Source of the DNA: Novosphingobium sp. SG919
Lineage (GTDB): Bacteria; Pseudomonadota; Alphaproteobacteria; Sphingomonadales; Sphingomonadaceae
DNA: 64,000 bases
NCBI RefSeq assembly: GCF_012932495.1
Contig: NZ_JABCNG010000003.1
Span: 372,001-436,000, forward strand
Reading direction: 5' to 3'
Made by a program: the position numbers and the translations under genes. This document shows positions 8,109-18,344 of the stretch, piece after piece. The notes below the pieces were generated by a model. The model saw only the letters and a program-made list of their open reading frames with translations. It was not told where the DNA came from and made no database searches. How positions within the stretch are numbered: position 1 is the first letter of the stretch; every line of letters begins with the position of its first letter.

Positions 8109-9569
8109 ATGAGCACCTTCAAGAAGTTCCTGATCGCCCTGGGCTTGCTGCTGATCGCGATTGCTGCGTTCCTGGTATGGGCCATCCGTGGCCCCGCCGC
8201 GCAATATACCACCGACGAAACCTCTGGCCCCCATCCCAAGATGGCGGAGCCTTCGCCGCAGATCATCCCCGGCATCGGCATTGCCAAGCCGGTGGGATGG
8301 CAGGCGGGCGAAACGCCGGTGGCGGCGCAGGGTCTGGTCGTTACGCGCTTTGCCGATGGGCTTGACCATCCGCGCACCTTGGCTGTTCTGCCCAATGGCG
8401 ACGTGTTGACCGCCGAAACCAACGCGCCTGCGGGCGATCATGGCGGCGGGGGGATCACCGGCTTTGTGGCGGGCATCCTGTTCAGCCAGGCCGGCGCGGG
8501 CGAACCTTCGCCCAACAAGATCGTGCTGCTGCGCGACAACGGCACGGGCAAGGCGGCGCAGCGCGTGGTGATGGAAAACCCCGCGCTCGATTCGCCGTTC
8601 GGCATGGTCTGGCGCGAAGGGCGGCTCTATGTGGCCAACCACAATGGCGTCGTGTCGTGGCCGTTCCAGCCGGGGCAGACCAACCTGCCGAGCAAGCCGC
8701 AAAAGCTGATGGACCTGCCGCCGGCCGGCATGCACTGGGCGCGCAACCTGGCGCTCAGCCCCGATGGCCAGCGGCTCTATGTTTCCGTGGGCTCGGGCAC
8801 CAATATTGCCGACAACGGCATCGATGCCGAAGCCGATCGCGCCGCGATTTTCGAATATGATTTCAGCTTGCGCCGCGTGCGCCAGTTTGCCGGCGGGATG
8901 CGCAATCCCAACGGCATGGATTTCAACCCCTACACCGGTGAACTGTGGGCCGTGGTCAACGAGCGCGACATGCTCGGCCCCGATCTGGTGCCCGACTATC
9001 TCACCAATGTGCCGCTGGGCGCGCAATATGGCTGGCCCTGGGCATACTGGAAAAAGAACATCGACTGGCGCGTGAACGAGCCGATGCCCGAATACCTGAT
9101 GGAATACGTGCGCAAGCCCGAATATGGCCTGGGCGCCCACGTGGCGCCGCTGGGCCTGGCCTTTGCGCGCGGTGGCAACACCCTGGGCGAACGCTTTGCC
9201 GGTGGTGCCTTCATCGCCCGCCACGGTTCGTGGAATCGTCGTCCGCTGGCCGGCTATGACGTGGTCTTCGTGCGGTTTGACAACCACGGCAACGTGCTGC
9301 CCGCGCCGCCCGCGCCGGTGCTCACCGGCTTCCTCAACAAGGATGGCAAGGCCCATGGCCGGCCCACCTGGGTGGCCTTTGCCAAGGATGGCGCGCTCCT
9401 GGTCAGCGACGACGTTGGCGGCGTGATCTGGCGCGTGACGGCGCCGGGCGCCAAGCCTGCACCGGCGATCACCCAGATCGCCGACCGCGTGCTGCCGCCC
9501 AAGCCGCCGATGGGCAAGATCCGCATCCAGGAAAACCCGGATTCGGTGCTGAACAAGCCGCAGCCGTAA
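8109..9569 (+). CDS. membrane-anchored PQQ-dependent sugar (sorbosone) dehydrogenase-like protein
   Basis: A 486-residue protein with an N-terminal membrane anchor (about residues 5-26) followed by a six-bladed beta-propeller of the glucose/sorbosone dehydrogenase family. Signature pieces are [23 protein letters not shown]-like [21 protein letters not shown] and [12 protein letters not shown]. The fold places it in the periplasm, where family members oxidise aldoses using PQQ. Many uncharacterised relatives have no proven substrate, and no PQQ biosynthesis genes are in the window, so the activity is family-level inference. The ATG at 8109 was chosen because it directly precedes the hydrophobic anchor. 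Confidence 0.85.
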   Translation: MSTFKKFLIALGLLLIAIAAFLVWAIRGPAAQYTTDETSGPHPKMAEPSPQIIPGIGIAKPVGWQAGETPVAAQGLVVTRFADGLDHPRTLAVLPNGDVLTAETNAPAGDHGGGGITGFVAGILFSQAGAGEPSPNKIVLLRDNGTGKAAQRVVMENPALDSPFGMVWREGRLYVANHNGVVSWPFQPGQTNLPSKPQKLMDLPPAGMHWARNLALSPDGQRLYVSVGSGTNIADNGIDAEADRAAIFEYDFSLRRVRQFAGGMRNPNGMDFNPYTGELWAVVNERDMLGPDLVPDYLTNVPLGAQYGWPWAYWKKNIDWRVNEPMPEYLMEYVRKPEYGLGAHVAPLGLAFARGGNTLGERFAGGAFIARHGSWNRRPLAGYDVVFVRFDNHGNVLPAPPAPVLTGFLNKDGKAHGRPTWVAFAKDGALLVSDDVGGVIWRVTAPGAKPAPAITQIADRVLPPKPPMGKIRIQENPDSVLNKPQP

Positions 9570-9600
9570 AGACTCCCCTCCCGCAAGCGGAAGGGGGCAC

Positions 9601-9643
9601 AAAAAAAATGGGGCGTTGCCGCACTGGCACCGCCCCATTTTCG
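9601..9643. terminator. bidirectional intrinsic terminator between convergent genes
   Basis: An A8 run, stem ATGGGGCG, a 15-base loop, and stem CGCCCCAT followed by TTTTCG. Read on the minus strand the stem is followed by an eight-base T run, which is a strong terminator for purH; on the plus strand four Ts follow. A weaker GC-rich hairpin immediately precedes it (about 9574-9597). Confidence 0.85.
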
Positions 9644-9659
9644 TGTCCGAAAACCGCAA

Positions 9660-11249
9660 TCAGTGGCGGAAGTGGCGCATGCCGGTGAACACCATGGCCA
9701 GGCCAGCTTCGTCGGCAGCCTTGATCACGTCTTCGTCGCGGATCGAACCGCCGGGCTGGATCACCATCGTCGCGCCGGCTTCCACCGCGGCCAGCAGGCC
9801 ATCGGCAAAGGGGAAGAACGCGTCGGAAGCGACGGCAGAGCCGACCGTGCGCGCTTCGCTCCAGCCGTGGGTCTGCGCGGCTTCCTGGGCCTTGGCGGCG
9901 GCGATGCGGCTGCTGTCGCGCCGGTTCATCTGGCCTGCACCGATGCCGGCCGTCACGCCATCCTTGGCATAGACGATCGCGTTGGATTTGACGTGCTTCG
10001 CCACGGTCCAGGCAAACAGTGCGTCCTTCAGTTCCTGTGGCGTGGGTTCACGCTGCGTGACGACCTTGAGATCGTCGGCCGTGATGCGGCCGTTGTCGCG
10101 GTCCTGCACCAAGAGGCCGCCGGCGATCGGCACGGTGACAAGGCCAGCGCGGTGCGCTTGCGGAAGTTCGTTCACCAGCAGCAGGCGCAGGTTCTTCTTG
10201 CGGGCAAAGGCATCGCGGGCGGCCTGGTCGGCGCCAGGGGCCACGACCACTTCGGTGAAGATCTCGCAGATCGCATTGGCGGTGGGGCCATCGAGCGGCT
10301 GGTTGACCGCCACGATACCGCCAAAGGCCGAAACGCTGTCACAGGCCAAGGCAGCATGCCAGGCATCGAGCAGGGTATCGGCGCTGGCCACGCCGCACGG
10401 ATTGGCGTGCTTGACGATCACCACGGTCGGCTTGTCAGCAGCGAACTCGGCAATGAGCTCCTGCGCGGCATTGGCGTCGTTATAATTATTATACGACAGT
10501 TCCTTGCCCTGGATCTGCTCGGCCTGGGGCAGGCCAACCACAGCCGGGCGGCGCGGCACATAGAGCGCGGCGGACTGGTGCGGGTTTTCGCCATAGCGCA
10601 GCGTGGTCACCAGGCTGTGCGCGGCGGCCAGCGTCTGGGGGAAATGCTGCTGCTGGTCCACAGTGGCAAACCAGGTGGCAATGGCCGAATCATAGGCGGC
10701 CGTGGTGGCATAGGCCTTGGCCGCCATGGCGCGACGGAAGGGCAGGGTGGTCTTCCCACCGGTCTGCTCCAGTTCCGCAATCACCGTGGCATAGTCGGCC
10801 GGATCGGTCAGGATCGTGACGTAATCGTGGTTCTTGGCCGCCGAACGCACCATCGACGGGCCGCCGATGTCGATGTTCTCGATCACTTCCTCGCGCTCGG
10901 CGCCCTTGGCCACGGTTGCTTCGAAGGGATAGAGGTTGACCACGACCAGGTCGATCGCGCCGATGGCGTGTTCGGCCATGGAGGCGGCATGCTCGGCGTT
11001 GTCGCGCACGGCCAGCAGGCCGCCGTGGACCTTGGGGTGCAGCGTCTTGACGCGGCCATCCATCATTTCGGGAAAGCCGGTCAGTTCGGAAATGTCCTTC
11101 ACCGCCAGGCCGGCCTCGCGCAGGGCCTTGGCCGTGCCGCCGGTGGAAACCAGTTCCACGTTGCGCGCGGCCAGCGCCTGGCCCAGCTCAACAAGGCCGG
11201 TCTTGTCGGACACCGAAAGCAGCGCCCGCCGGATCGTCACATCGCTCAC
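9660..11249 (-). CDS. purH: bifunctional AICAR formyltransferase/IMP cyclohydrolase PurH
   Basis: It catalyses the last two steps of de novo IMP synthesis. The N-terminal MGS-like cyclohydrolase domain begins [17 protein letters not shown] and includes [13 protein letters not shown]. The C-terminal formyltransferase domain carries [14 protein letters not shown], the catalytic KHANPCG motif and [10 protein letters not shown]. The start is GTG at 11249 with AGGA about nine bases upstream, giving the usual 529 residues; frame continuation further upstream reads through the neighbouring heparinase gene and is not real. It lies 11 bp downstream of the heparinase-like gene on the same strand and ends at a strong terminator. 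Confidence 0.97.
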   Translation of the reverse strand: MSDVTIRRALLSVSDKTGLVELGQALAARNVELVSTGGTAKALREAGLAVKDISELTGFPEMMDGRVKTLHPKVHGGLLAVRDNAEHAASMAEHAIGAIDLVVVNLYPFEATVAKGAEREEVIENIDIGGPSMVRSAAKNHDYVTILTDPADYATVIAELEQTGGKTTLPFRRAMAAKAYATTAAYDSAIATWFATVDQQQHFPQTLAAAHSLVTTLRYGENPHQSAALYVPRRPAVVGLPQAEQIQGKELSYNNYNDANAAQELIAEFAADKPTVVIVKHANPCGVASADTLLDAWHAALACDSVSAFGGIVAVNQPLDGPTANAICEIFTEVVVAPGADQAARDAFARKKNLRLLLVNELPQAHRAGLVTVPIAGGLLVQDRDNGRITADDLKVVTQREPTPQELKDALFAWTVAKHVKSNAIVYAKDGVTAGIGAGQMNRRDSSRIAAAKAQEAAQTHGWSEARTVGSAVASDAFFPFADGLLAAVEAGATMVIQPGGSIRDEDVIKAADEAGLAMVFTGMRHFRH

Positions 11250-11260
11250 GTTGAAAATTC

Positions 11261-13243
11261 CTATCTCATCTTCTTGAGCAGCCAGGAGAAACTTTCTCCG
11301 CTGCGCGGGATCTTGGCCGTGATGACAAGCTGGCGCGTGCCCAGCGGACGGCCCAGCCCATCGGCCCAGAGCGATTCCTCGATCGTCACCGGCTCCCGCC
11401 CCGAACGGAACTGCCACAGGCCGCCGTCGGGCAGCGCGAGGGTGACGCCAAGGCCGTCCTGGCCCTGCGCCAGCTCGATATGCGGGCCAAGGTGGAAGCG
11501 CAAGGCCACGCCGATCATGCCGCGCTTGCCTTTCTTGCCCTGGGGCACGAGCAGGTCTTCGCCGCGCAGCTCGGTGCCATCGTCGCGCAGGATCAGGATG
11601 CGCTGGTGGAGCAGGCCATAGCGGCTGACATAGCCGTTGTGGCTCGCCTCGATCCGCGTGGCGGACTGGCCGGCCGGGCCAGGGCCGGTCGCGGCATAGC
11701 TGCCATCGGCCTGAAGCGTGCGGCGGTCCACTTCCACTTCGGAAACGCCGCTGCCCAGCTTGCCGTTGATCAAGACGGCGGTGGAATTGAAATCGTCGAT
11801 CGTCAGCGTGGAATGGGCTGCCGTGGCGCGCAGGCCCTGGGCCAGGCGCAGCGGGATGAGCCCACCGGCAAAGGCCGCGCCTCCGCAATTGACGATCAGG
11901 CGTTCGGCGCCGTGGCTGAATTCGAACGCCAGGGTAGAGGCGCAGCCATCGCGCGCGTGGCGGGCGATCGGCGGCGGCGCGGCATCGAGCAGCAGGACAG
12001 ACTTGGCTGCCGTGATGCGCTGGTAGCCCCATTGCCGCGCATCGCGCAAAGGCCGGGTGCGCACGCCGCTGGCCTTGACCAGCGTGGCGATCTGCTCGGC
12101 CGGCACGGCCCCAGCACCCTGCCAGCTTCCCAGCGCACCATCGCCATGCAGCAGCGCCAGCAGCGGCGGCACCAGCAACGACAGGATCGTTTCGATCTGC
12201 TGGGGCGGATCGCGGCGCACGGCGGCGTAGCAGGCCTTGAGCCGCACCAGGATAGTGATCGCCTCGATCTGGCCCAGCGGACTGCGCGACAAGACGCCGC
12301 CATCGTCGCCCACCATGTCGCCCAGCGCTCGGATCAGCCCGGCTTCGCCGAACAGGCGGCGGGGGCCGCCATCGGCCATCAGCAGCCCGGCCGCAGTGAT
12401 CGCCGCCCAGCCGGCCACTTCGCCCAGCTTGTCATCTGCCCGCGTCACGTGGCGATCGAGCCAGCGCGCGGTTTCGGCCATGGCATGCAGCACGCGGCTG
12501 CGAAACTTCTTGTCGTTGCCCGAAAGCAGCAGCGGCGCGTGGATCAGCCAGGTGAGCAGGCGATGGCCGGTGTGGCCCACGTCCCAGGCGGGGCTGGCGT
12601 TGGGCTGGGGATTGGCGTTGAGCCACATGCCCAGCACGCGTTCGGCCACGGGCGTGCATTGCGCGCGCGGCCCGCTCGCTTCGAGATCGGGCAGCCAGGC
12701 AAAGCCATGGACCATGCGTTCGAACGGCGGGGGCAGGCGCGGGCCGGTGAACTCGGTGTCGGCAATCGCCTGCTTCATGCCGTGCACCAGGAAATGCCCG
12801 GCGCGCAGGGCCTTGCCCGCTGTCACGTCACCGGGCAGCGGGTTGCTGACCGTGGCGGTGAGGCGCGGGCGTGCCCGCTTGCGAAACGGCTGGAGCGCGC
12901 CGGCCGGCAGGCCCAGGCGATAGGCAAAGCGCATGAAGCGTTCGCCCGCGCTTACCGCCGGGGGCGAGAAATCGGCCAGGGCCAGGGCGCGGCCGGGCTC
13001 CACCACTTCGGGGCGCGGCGGCGTGTCTTCATCGGTGGGCATCGGGCGCGGCAGCGGGGGCAACGAAGGCGATGGCGCCGCGGGTGCTTCACGCCGCAGC
13101 GGCTCGCGGTCCAGCCCCAGGGGCAGGGCGGGGCTGTCCTCGTCTGCGGAACGGGCCTGGTCGGCAGAACGGGCTTCGTCCGCAGAACGGGCTGGGGCCT
13201 TGGCAGCCTGGCCGCGTGCGATGGAGAAGCCGGGTTCGCCCAC
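11261..13243 (-). CDS. heparinase II/III family protein
   Basis: A polysaccharide lyase-like protein of about 660 residues. A low-complexity N-terminal segment with repeated [17 protein letters not shown] comes first, then an alpha-toroid region ([20 protein letters not shown] to [21 protein letters not shown]), then the C-terminal beta-sandwich ([46 protein letters not shown]). The His and Asn/Tyr positions in these stretches are typical of heparinase II/III-like lyases, though substrate is unknown and no signal peptide is seen. The GTG start at 13243 is tentative; it overlaps nothing and follows the rpe stop closely. The operon rpe-heparinase-purH is tightly packed. Such genes next to purH are common in sphingomonads, from memory. 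Confidence 0.85.
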   Translation of the reverse strand: MGEPGFSIARGQAAKAPARSADEARSADQARSADEDSPALPLGLDREPLRREAPAAPSPSLPPLPRPMPTDEDTPPRPEVVEPGRALALADFSPPAVSAGERFMRFAYRLGLPAGALQPFRKRARPRLTATVSNPLPGDVTAGKALRAGHFLVHGMKQAIADTEFTGPRLPPPFERMVHGFAWLPDLEASGPRAQCTPVAERVLGMWLNANPQPNASPAWDVGHTGHRLLTWLIHAPLLLSGNDKKFRSRVLHAMAETARWLDRHVTRADDKLGEVAGWAAITAAGLLMADGGPRRLFGEAGLIRALGDMVGDDGGVLSRSPLGQIEAITILVRLKACYAAVRRDPPQQIETILSLLVPPLLALLHGDGALGSWQGAGAVPAEQIATLVKASGVRTRPLRDARQWGYQRITAAKSVLLLDAAPPPIARHARDGCASTLAFEFSHGAERLIVNCGGAAFAGGLIPLRLAQGLRATAAHSTLTIDDFNSTAVLINGKLGSGVSEVEVDRRTLQADGSYAATGPGPAGQSATRIEASHNGYVSRYGLLHQRILILRDDGTELRGEDLLVPQGKKGKRGMIGVALRFHLGPHIELAQGQDGLGVTLALPDGGLWQFRSGREPVTIEESLWADGLGRPLGTRQLVITAKIPRSGESFSWLLKKMR

Positions 13244-13247
13244 GGGG

Positions 13248-13916
13248 TCAGTCGATCCTTTTGAGCGCCGCGATATTGGCGGCATAGTGATCGGGGCCGC
13301 CCTTGAACGTGGCGGTTCCGGCCACCAGCGCATCGGCCCCGGCGGCCACGCACTGGCGGGCGGTGGTCGTATCCACGCCGCCATCCACTTCCAGGTGGAT
13401 GGGCCGGCCGGTCTTGTCGATCATCTTGCGCACCGCCTCGATCTTGCGAAGCTGGCTGGCAATGAAGCTCTGCCCACCAAATCCGGGGTTCACGCTCATC
13501 ACCAGGACCAGGTCGATATCGTCGATCAGGTAATCGAGCATCTTGGCGGGCGTGGCCGGATTGAGCGCAATGCCCGCCTTCTTGCCCAGGGCCTTGATCG
13601 CCTGGACCGTGCGGTGGATGTGTGGGCCGGCTTCGGGATGGACGGTGATGATGTCGGCACCGGCGTTGGCGAATGCCTCAAGGTAGAGGTCCACCGGGCT
13701 GATCATCAGGTGCACATCAAACGGCTTGGCGGTGTGCGGGCGCAGCGCCTTCACCACGGCAGGGCCGATGGTGATGTTGGGCACGAAATGGCCGTCCATC
13801 ACGTCCACATGGATCCAGTCGGCACCGGCGGCATCGATCGCGCGCACTTCCTCGCCCAGCCGGGAAAAATCGGCGGAAAGGATCGAGGGGGAAATCAACG
13901 GCACTGGCATCGACAT
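13248..13916 (-). CDS. rpe: ribulose-phosphate 3-epimerase
   Basis: It interconverts ribulose-5-phosphate and xylulose-5-phosphate in the pentose phosphate pathway. The TIM-barrel signatures are all present: SPSILSADF near the start, [12 protein letters not shown] with the metal-binding His and catalytic Asp, HLMIS, the family signature [13 protein letters not shown], and LEVDGGV with the second catalytic Asp. Length 222 is normal. It is first in the minus-strand rpe-heparinase-purH run, with a gene-free leader of about 320 bp upstream. Confidence 0.97.
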   Translation of the reverse strand: MSMPVPLISPSILSADFSRLGEEVRAIDAAGADWIHVDVMDGHFVPNITIGPAVVKALRPHTAKPFDVHLMISPVDLYLEAFANAGADIITVHPEAGPHIHRTVQAIKALGKKAGIALNPATPAKMLDYLIDDIDLVLVMSVNPGFGGQSFIASQLRKIEAVRKMIDKTGRPIHLEVDGGVDTTTARQCVAAGADALVAGTATFKGGPDHYAANIAALKRID

Positions 13917-14238
13917 CAGATCCGATCACAACACATTAGGCAGCGCCCCGATGGGGCAGGTGGATGACCCCGGCGGGGAAGAGATAGCCCGGCCCGGCGA
14001 ATTCGCCAAGCGGGCGCCTGATGGCGCTTAACCGCGCCGAATCGGCGCCACAAGCAAAGTTTGCCGTTTGTGGCGCAGGCTTTGTCCGGTTTCGGGGCTG
14101 ATTGGTGCCAACTGGCTCCGTTTGCGTGGCAAATCGGCTTGGCAACAAGGCCACGCCCGCGCTGCAAATGCATGGCCATGCGCGTGGGTGTGCCGCAGCC
14201 TCTTGCCATCGGCGGCCGGGCTTGCCATCGACAAGGAT
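13917..14238. other. gene-free divergent region between rpe and DUF2141 gene
   Basis: 322 bp with no supported gene. It should hold the promoter of the rpe operon on the minus strand and of the exported protein on the plus strand. The clearest structure is a hairpin at 14045-14076 with arms GCGCCACAA and TTGTGGCGC around a 14-base loop, with no T run. No recognisable sigma-70 box pair stands out. Confidence 0.5.
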
Positions 14239-14742
14239 GTGAAAAGGCTGAACTCCACCCTGCAACGGTTCGCTGCCACCCTGGCGCTGGTCCTGGCGCC
14301 GGCACCCGCGCTGGCGGCCAGTCACGATGTGCGCCTGCCCCCGCTTGGTTGTGTCGGCCCGCCCAGCGACACCTGGCTCAATGTCACGATCGACAAGGTG
14401 CGCTCCGATCGCGGGGTGATCGCCTTGACGGTCTATCCCGATGACCAGCGCAAGTTCCTGATCGACGGCGGCTCGCTCTATGTCGGCCGCGTGCCGGCGC
14501 GCGCGGAAAAGACGCGCATGTGCCTGTTCCTGCCCCAGCCGGGCATCTATGCCCTGGCCGTCTATCACGACGAGGACAATTCCGGCGCGCTCAACCGCAT
14601 CGGGCCGATGGGCCTGCCGGCAGAGGGTTTCGGCTTTTCGGGCAATCCGGGTTCGATCGAAAGCCTGCTGGAGTTTCGTTCGGTGCGGCTGGCCGTGCCA
14701 CGCACCAACCTGTCCACCCGCATCCGCCTGCGCTATCCCTGA
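14239..14742 (+). CDS. exported DUF2141 domain protein
   Basis: A 167-residue exported protein. It begins with a signal peptide (basic VKRLNSTLQR, a hydrophobic core, then APALAASH, with cleavage predicted after ALA or AA). The mature part matches DUF2141: LNVTIDKVRSDRGVIALTVY, then RMCLFLPQPGIYALAVYHDE, NSGALNR and the closing GFGFSGNPG. These are predicted beta-sandwich secreted proteins of unknown role. The start is uncertain: GTG at 14239 gives a well-formed signal peptide, but its upstream AAGGA is too close to be ideal, and no better candidate lies between it and the rpe leader. Confidence 0.82.
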   Translation: MKRLNSTLQRFAATLALVLAPAPALAASHDVRLPPLGCVGPPSDTWLNVTIDKVRSDRGVIALTVYPDDQRKFLIDGGSLYVGRVPARAEKTRMCLFLPQPGIYALAVYHDEDNSGALNRIGPMGLPAEGFGFSGNPGSIESLLEFRSVRLAVPRTNLSTRIRLRYP

Positions 14743-14795
14743 CGTTGCCCCGATAAGGGGCTGACTTTGTTGGACGGCTGGCTATCCTGCCGGGC

Positions 14796-15746
14796 ATGAC
14801 CAAGCCTGCCGTCCTGGCCGCCGCGCCGTTCCCGCCCTTTACCATGGAACCCCTGGAACAGGCCTTTGCCGTTCACCGCCTGTGGGAGGGGCTGGACCAA
14901 AGCGCGGCCGGATCGATCCGCGCGCTGGCCACCAACACCCTGTTCGGGCGCCTTGGGGCCGAGGTGATGGATCGCCTGCCCGCGCTTGAGATCATCGCCA
15001 ATTTCGGCGTGGGCTATGACAACATCGATATCGATGCTGCCGTGGCGCGCGGCGTGGTGGTGACCAACACCGGCGGCGTGCTGGACGAGGAAGTCGCCGA
15101 TCTCACGGTGGGCCTGCTCCTGGCCACGATCCGCCGCTTGCCCCAGGCAGAGCGCCACTTGCGCGCCGGCCTGTGGGAAAAGGGTGCCTTTCCGCTTTCG
15201 CCCACGCTGCGCGGGCGGCGGGTGGGCATCCTGGGCCTGGGCGCGATCGGCAAGGCCGTGGCGCGGCGGCTGGAAGGCTTTGGCGTCGATATCGCCTATC
15301 ATGGCCGCAGCCGGCAGGAGGGGGTGGCCTATCCCTGGTATCCCACGCCCGTGGCTCTGGCACAGGCGGTGGACGTGCTCGTGGTGGTGGTGCCCGGTGG
15401 GCCGGCCACGGTGGGGCTGGTCGATGCGCAAGTGCTGGCCGCTCTGGGCCCGCAAGGCGTGCTGATCAACGTGTCGCGCGGCACCGTGGTGGACGAAACC
15501 GCGCTGATCGCCGCGCTTCAGGACGGGACGATCCTGGCTGCCGGGCTCGACGTCTTTGCCCGCGAACCGCATGTGCCCGCAGCCCTGCTGGCGCAGGACA
15601 ACGCGGTGCTGCTGCCGCACGTCGGCTCGGGCTCCGTCGCCACGCGCACGGCCATGGGGCAGTTGATGATCGACAATCTGGCGGCCTGGTTCGACACCGG
15701 CCGCGCGCTCACCCCGGTGCCGGAAACGCGGCATTTGCAGGGCTGA
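14796..15746 (+). CDS. D-isomer specific 2-hydroxyacid dehydrogenase
   Basis: An NAD(P)-dependent reductase or dehydrogenase of 2-oxoacids such as glyoxylate or hydroxypyruvate. The catalytic domain N-terminus includes FGVGYDNIDI; the cofactor domain contains GLGAIGKAVARR (GxGxxG) with HGRSR after the second strand, where Arg suggests NADPH preference. The catalytic Arg is in NVSRGTVVDE, the Glu in FAREP and the His in LPHVGSGS. At 316 residues it is complete. It most resembles the hydroxypyruvate/glyoxylate reductase branch, but substrate is inference. No clear operon partner. Confidence 0.9.
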   Translation: MTKPAVLAAAPFPPFTMEPLEQAFAVHRLWEGLDQSAAGSIRALATNTLFGRLGAEVMDRLPALEIIANFGVGYDNIDIDAAVARGVVVTNTGGVLDEEVADLTVGLLLATIRRLPQAERHLRAGLWEKGAFPLSPTLRGRRVGILGLGAIGKAVARRLEGFGVDIAYHGRSRQEGVAYPWYPTPVALAQAVDVLVVVVPGGPATVGLVDAQVLAALGPQGVLINVSRGTVVDETALIAALQDGTILAAGLDVFAREPHVPAALLAQDNAVLLPHVGSGSVATRTAMGQLMIDNLAAWFDTGRALTPVPETRHLQG

Positions 15747-15881
15747 TCGGTTTGTTGCGGAACGCGTGTGTTCGATAACGGTTCATCGCAAGGCACTGTC
15801 CGGCGCGTCGAACGCTTGCAATAGTGCCGCGGATTTGCAACTTGCGCGGTTCACTCACGAAGATAGGGATGCCTGTCCACA

Positions 15882-16508
15882 ATGAATTCGACCCAGGCGG
15901 CGCGTGCCCCTTTGCATCAGCGGGTTCGGCGCAAGGCGGAACGGATGTTCGGTCCGGCGGGCATTTTCTTCAAGGGCTTTCTCAAGCACCCGGTGATGGT
16001 CGGCGCGATCGTGCCGTCCTCGCGCCGCACGATCGCGCGCGTGCTGTCCAAGGTGGATTGGGAACGCTGCGACCTGTTCGTGGAATATGGCCCGGGCGTG
16101 GGCACGTTCTGCCAGCCGGTACTCGATCGCCTGCGCCGCGATGCGCGGCTGATCGTGATCGACACCAATCCCGATTTCATCAACTACCTGGCCCGCACCA
16201 TCGGTGACAGCCGCTTCATCGCGGTGCACGGATCGGCGGCCGACGTGGAAAGCATCGTGCGCCAGCACGGCTTCGACCATGCCGACTACGTGCTGTCGGG
16301 CCTGCCGTTCACCACGCTGCCCGAAGGCGTAGGGCCGGCGATCATGGCAGCCACGAAAGCCGTGCTGCGCCCCGGTGGCGCGTTCCTGGTCTATCAGTAC
16401 ACCGCGCGGGCGCGGGCGCTGATGAGCCGCTATTTCCGCCGCATCGACAAGGATTTCGAGCCGATCAACGTGCCGCCCTGCGTCATTTCCTGCGGCTGGA
16501 AAGACTGA
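15882..16508 (+). CDS. SAM-dependent methyltransferase, phospholipid N-methyltransferase-like
   Basis: A 208-residue class I methyltransferase. The N-terminus FFKGFLKHPVMVGAIVPSSR is characteristic of the PmtA/COG3963 group, which methylates phosphatidylethanolamine or related substrates at the membrane face. Motif I is FVEYGPGVGTF, the acidic residue after the second strand is in LIVIDTNPDF, and motif IV is VLSGLPFTTLP. Substrate is not provable: COG3963 also includes rRNA adenine dimethylase-like proteins of unknown function. It ends eight bases before a strong terminator. The ATG at 15882 has only a weak purine-rich leader. Confidence 0.8.
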   Translation: MNSTQAARAPLHQRVRRKAERMFGPAGIFFKGFLKHPVMVGAIVPSSRRTIARVLSKVDWERCDLFVEYGPGVGTFCQPVLDRLRRDARLIVIDTNPDFINYLARTIGDSRFIAVHGSAADVESIVRQHGFDHADYVLSGLPFTTLPEGVGPAIMAATKAVLRPGGAFLVYQYTARARALMSRYFRRIDKDFEPINVPPCVISCGWKD

Positions 16509-16515
16509 GCGCCAG

Positions 16516-16554
16516 CGCCCGTTCGGTAATGGAACGGGCGCGTTTCGTTTTTTA
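16516..16554 (+). terminator. intrinsic terminator after the methyltransferase gene
   Basis: A perfect 10 bp stem, GCGCCCGTTC with GAACGGGCGC, with a seven-base loop, followed by GTTTCGTTTTTT. It begins eight bases after the stop codon. The T run abuts the palindromic element that starts at 16555. Confidence 0.92.
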
Positions 16555-16707
16555 GAGACTGTTTGGAAATCCGGCTTTGCCGGATATGCGGCACCGGCCC
16601 TCTCCCCCACCCGACCTCCCATAGGGTACTATCGTCGGGAGGTGGGGTGGGGAGAGGGCCGGTGCCGCAACGAAAATGCGCCTTGGCGCATTTTCAAAAC
16701 GGACTCT
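16555..16707. repeat. 153 bp palindromic element (MITE-like) with nested inverted repeats
   Basis: The outer ends are imperfect inverted repeats: AGAGACTGTTTGGAAAT on the left against the reverse complement of ATTTTCAAAACGGACTCT on the right. Inside lie long arms 16588-16620 and 16637-16668 (beginning GCGGCACCGGCCCTCTCCCC), which pair over about 32 bp with one mismatch and one one-base bulge around a 16-base centre. Two small hairpins, ATCCGGCTTTGCCGGAT and AAAATGCGCCTTGGCGCATT, flank the arms. There is no coding capacity. The right end overlaps the stop codon of the membrane protein gene. Confidence 0.75.
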
Positions 16708-17534
16708 TACAGCTGCTCGAACGGACGAGGCAGGTCCTTGGTCAGCTGGCCGTGGACGGCCGCCAGCATCGCCACGAAATAGGTGTAGCCCACCGAATAG
16801 AGCAGTGCGGAAACCGCTTCGTTGACGAGGCGGGCGGTTTCGCTGTCGGCGCCCAGCAGTTGCGCGGTGATCAGGCCGACCAGCATCATAACGACGCTCA
16901 TCGCCACCAGGAACACCACCAGGGCGAGGCCGAGGAAGGCCAGGATGCGTGCCGTGTTGCCGCGCGTGAGCGCAAGGCTGGCGCGGATGGCCATGACGGG
17001 ATTGTGGGTGCGCCCAACGCCCAGCACCGGGCCGACCATGATCGTGCGCAGCATGGGATAGACCACCGCGGCGATCCCGGCGCCGGCCGCCACGGCCGCT
17101 GGCACGCGCAGCGCCATGAGGACGCCGCTGACCACGGTCATCAGCAGCACGGCGAACAGGCCGACCAGCACCTGGGCCAGGAAATAGGCCGGCACGCGCG
17201 CGGCGCAATTGCGCAGCGCCTGGCCCACGGTGGGGCGGGTGCGATCGAGAATGCCCACCAGCATGGTGATGAACCCGGTGATCTGCAGCAGGGTCAGCGG
17301 CAGCAGGTAAGGCAGGTTGCGGGTGTAATAGTCCTGCATCACCTGGGCGAGTTGCTGTTGCGTCATTTCCGGCGTGACGGCCGGCGGCGCCACGAACACG
17401 GCCCAGGCCAGCATCGGCAGCAGGAAGAACACGCCCGCGATCGCCAGCAGCACATCGGCATTGGCCGAAACGATGCGGGTGGCGCCCTGCCAGGCGGCCA
17501 TGCTGTCCAACGGGGCGATCAACGGTTTGCTCAC
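16707..17534 (-). CDS. multi-pass membrane protein of unknown function
   Basis: A 275-residue integral membrane protein with about six hydrophobic segments (for example VLLAIAGVFFLLPMLAWAVF, YLLPLTLLQITGFITMLVG, YFLAQVLVGLFAVLLMTVVS and ALVVFLVAMSVVMMLVGLI). The layout resembles the glycerophosphodiester phosphodiesterase membrane-domain or DUF-type 'YciC-like' families found in sphingomonads, but no catalytic motif is visible and I cannot assign a role. The TAA stop lies in the right end of the palindromic element. The upstream leader has a small stem, GCTTTGC with GCAAAGC (17551-17575). It is transcribed divergently from lipB. Confidence 0.75.
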   Translation of the reverse strand: MSKPLIAPLDSMAAWQGATRIVSANADVLLAIAGVFFLLPMLAWAVFVAPPAVTPEMTQQQLAQVMQDYYTRNLPYLLPLTLLQITGFITMLVGILDRTRPTVGQALRNCAARVPAYFLAQVLVGLFAVLLMTVVSGVLMALRVPAAVAAGAGIAAVVYPMLRTIMVGPVLGVGRTHNPVMAIRASLALTRGNTARILAFLGLALVVFLVAMSVVMMLVGLITAQLLGADSETARLVNEAVSALLYSVGYTYFVAMLAAVHGQLTKDLPRPFEQL

Positions 17535-17654
17535 GGGAATTCCTCAGGCCTTGCTTTGCCCATGCCCTAGCAAAGCCTGCGCGCCTGCGCACGTGTCTTA
17601 CAGCCTTGTGCCCCCTTGCTTTAGGCGCCTGTCGGGGCCAAGTCGGAGCGCATC

Positions 17655-18344
17655 ATGCCTATGCCCGATATCGTGCCCGATCCGATCGAGATCGTTCGTG
17701 AAGCCGCCCCGGTGCCCTATCGGCCCGCGCTCGAGGCCATGGCCGCGCGCAATGCCGCGATTGCCGATGGCACGGCGGGCGACATGCTGTGGCTGCTCGA
17801 ACACCCCCCGGTCTATACCGCCGGCACCAGCGCGGATCGCGCCGAACTGCTCGATCCGCGTTTCGAAGTGGTCGAGGCCGGGCGCGGCGGGCGCTATACC
17901 TATCATGGGCCGGGCCAGCGCATCGGCTATGTCCTGCTCGACTTGCGCAAGCGCGCGCGCGACGTGCGCGGGTTCGTCCATGCCGTGGAAGGCTGGGTGA
18001 TCGATACCCTGGGCGATTTCGGCGTCACCGCCTGGCGCGCGGAAGGGCGCATCGGCATCTGGTGCGCCGGGGCCGATGGGCGCGAAGCCAAGATCGGCGC
18101 GATCGGCGTGCGCATCCGCCGCTGGGTGACGATGCATGGGTTTTCGGTGAATCTGTCGCCCGATCTTTCGCACTTTGGCGGCATCGTGCCGTGCGGGATC
18201 GAGGAATTCGGCGTCACCAGCCTGAAAGACCTGGGCCGCGAAGTGAGCAGCGCGCAGTGGGACGAGGCGCTGCTGGCGCGGCTGCCGACGTTCCTGGCCA
18301 AGCTCGACCTGGCCTGCCCGCCCGTGGTGGAGACGAAGTCATGA
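17655..18344 (+). CDS. lipB: lipoyl(octanoyl) transferase LipB
   Basis: It transfers octanoate from acyl-carrier protein to lipoyl domains, the first step of lipoate assembly. Signatures: [12 protein letters not shown] (77-88), catalytic Lys146 in AKIGAIGVR and catalytic Cys180 in PCGI. These correspond to the Lys and Cys dyad of the characterised enzyme. Length 229 is normal. CGGAG lies seven bases before the ATG. The stop codon overlaps the start of the downstream lipoprotein gene (ATGA). Confidence 0.96.
   Translation: MPMPDIVPDPIEIVREAAPVPYRPALEAMAARNAAIADGTAGDMLWLLEHPPVYTAGTSADRAELLDPRFEVVEAGRGGRYTYHGPGQRIGYVLLDLRKRARDVRGFVHAVEGWVIDTLGDFGVTAWRAEGRIGIWCAGADGREAKIGAIGVRIRRWVTMHGFSVNLSPDLSHFGGIVPCGIEEFGVTSLKDLGREVSSAQWDEALLARLPTFLAKLDLACPPVVETKS

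Noticed and set aside
9660..12032. A 790-codon reading with purH at its C-terminal part
   Set aside because: The first part overlaps the heparinase gene in another frame and is compositionally odd. GTG at 11249 has a ribosome binding site and gives the normal PurH length.
16555..16707. An insertion sequence
   Set aside because: No transposase and only about 150 bp; described as a palindromic element instead.
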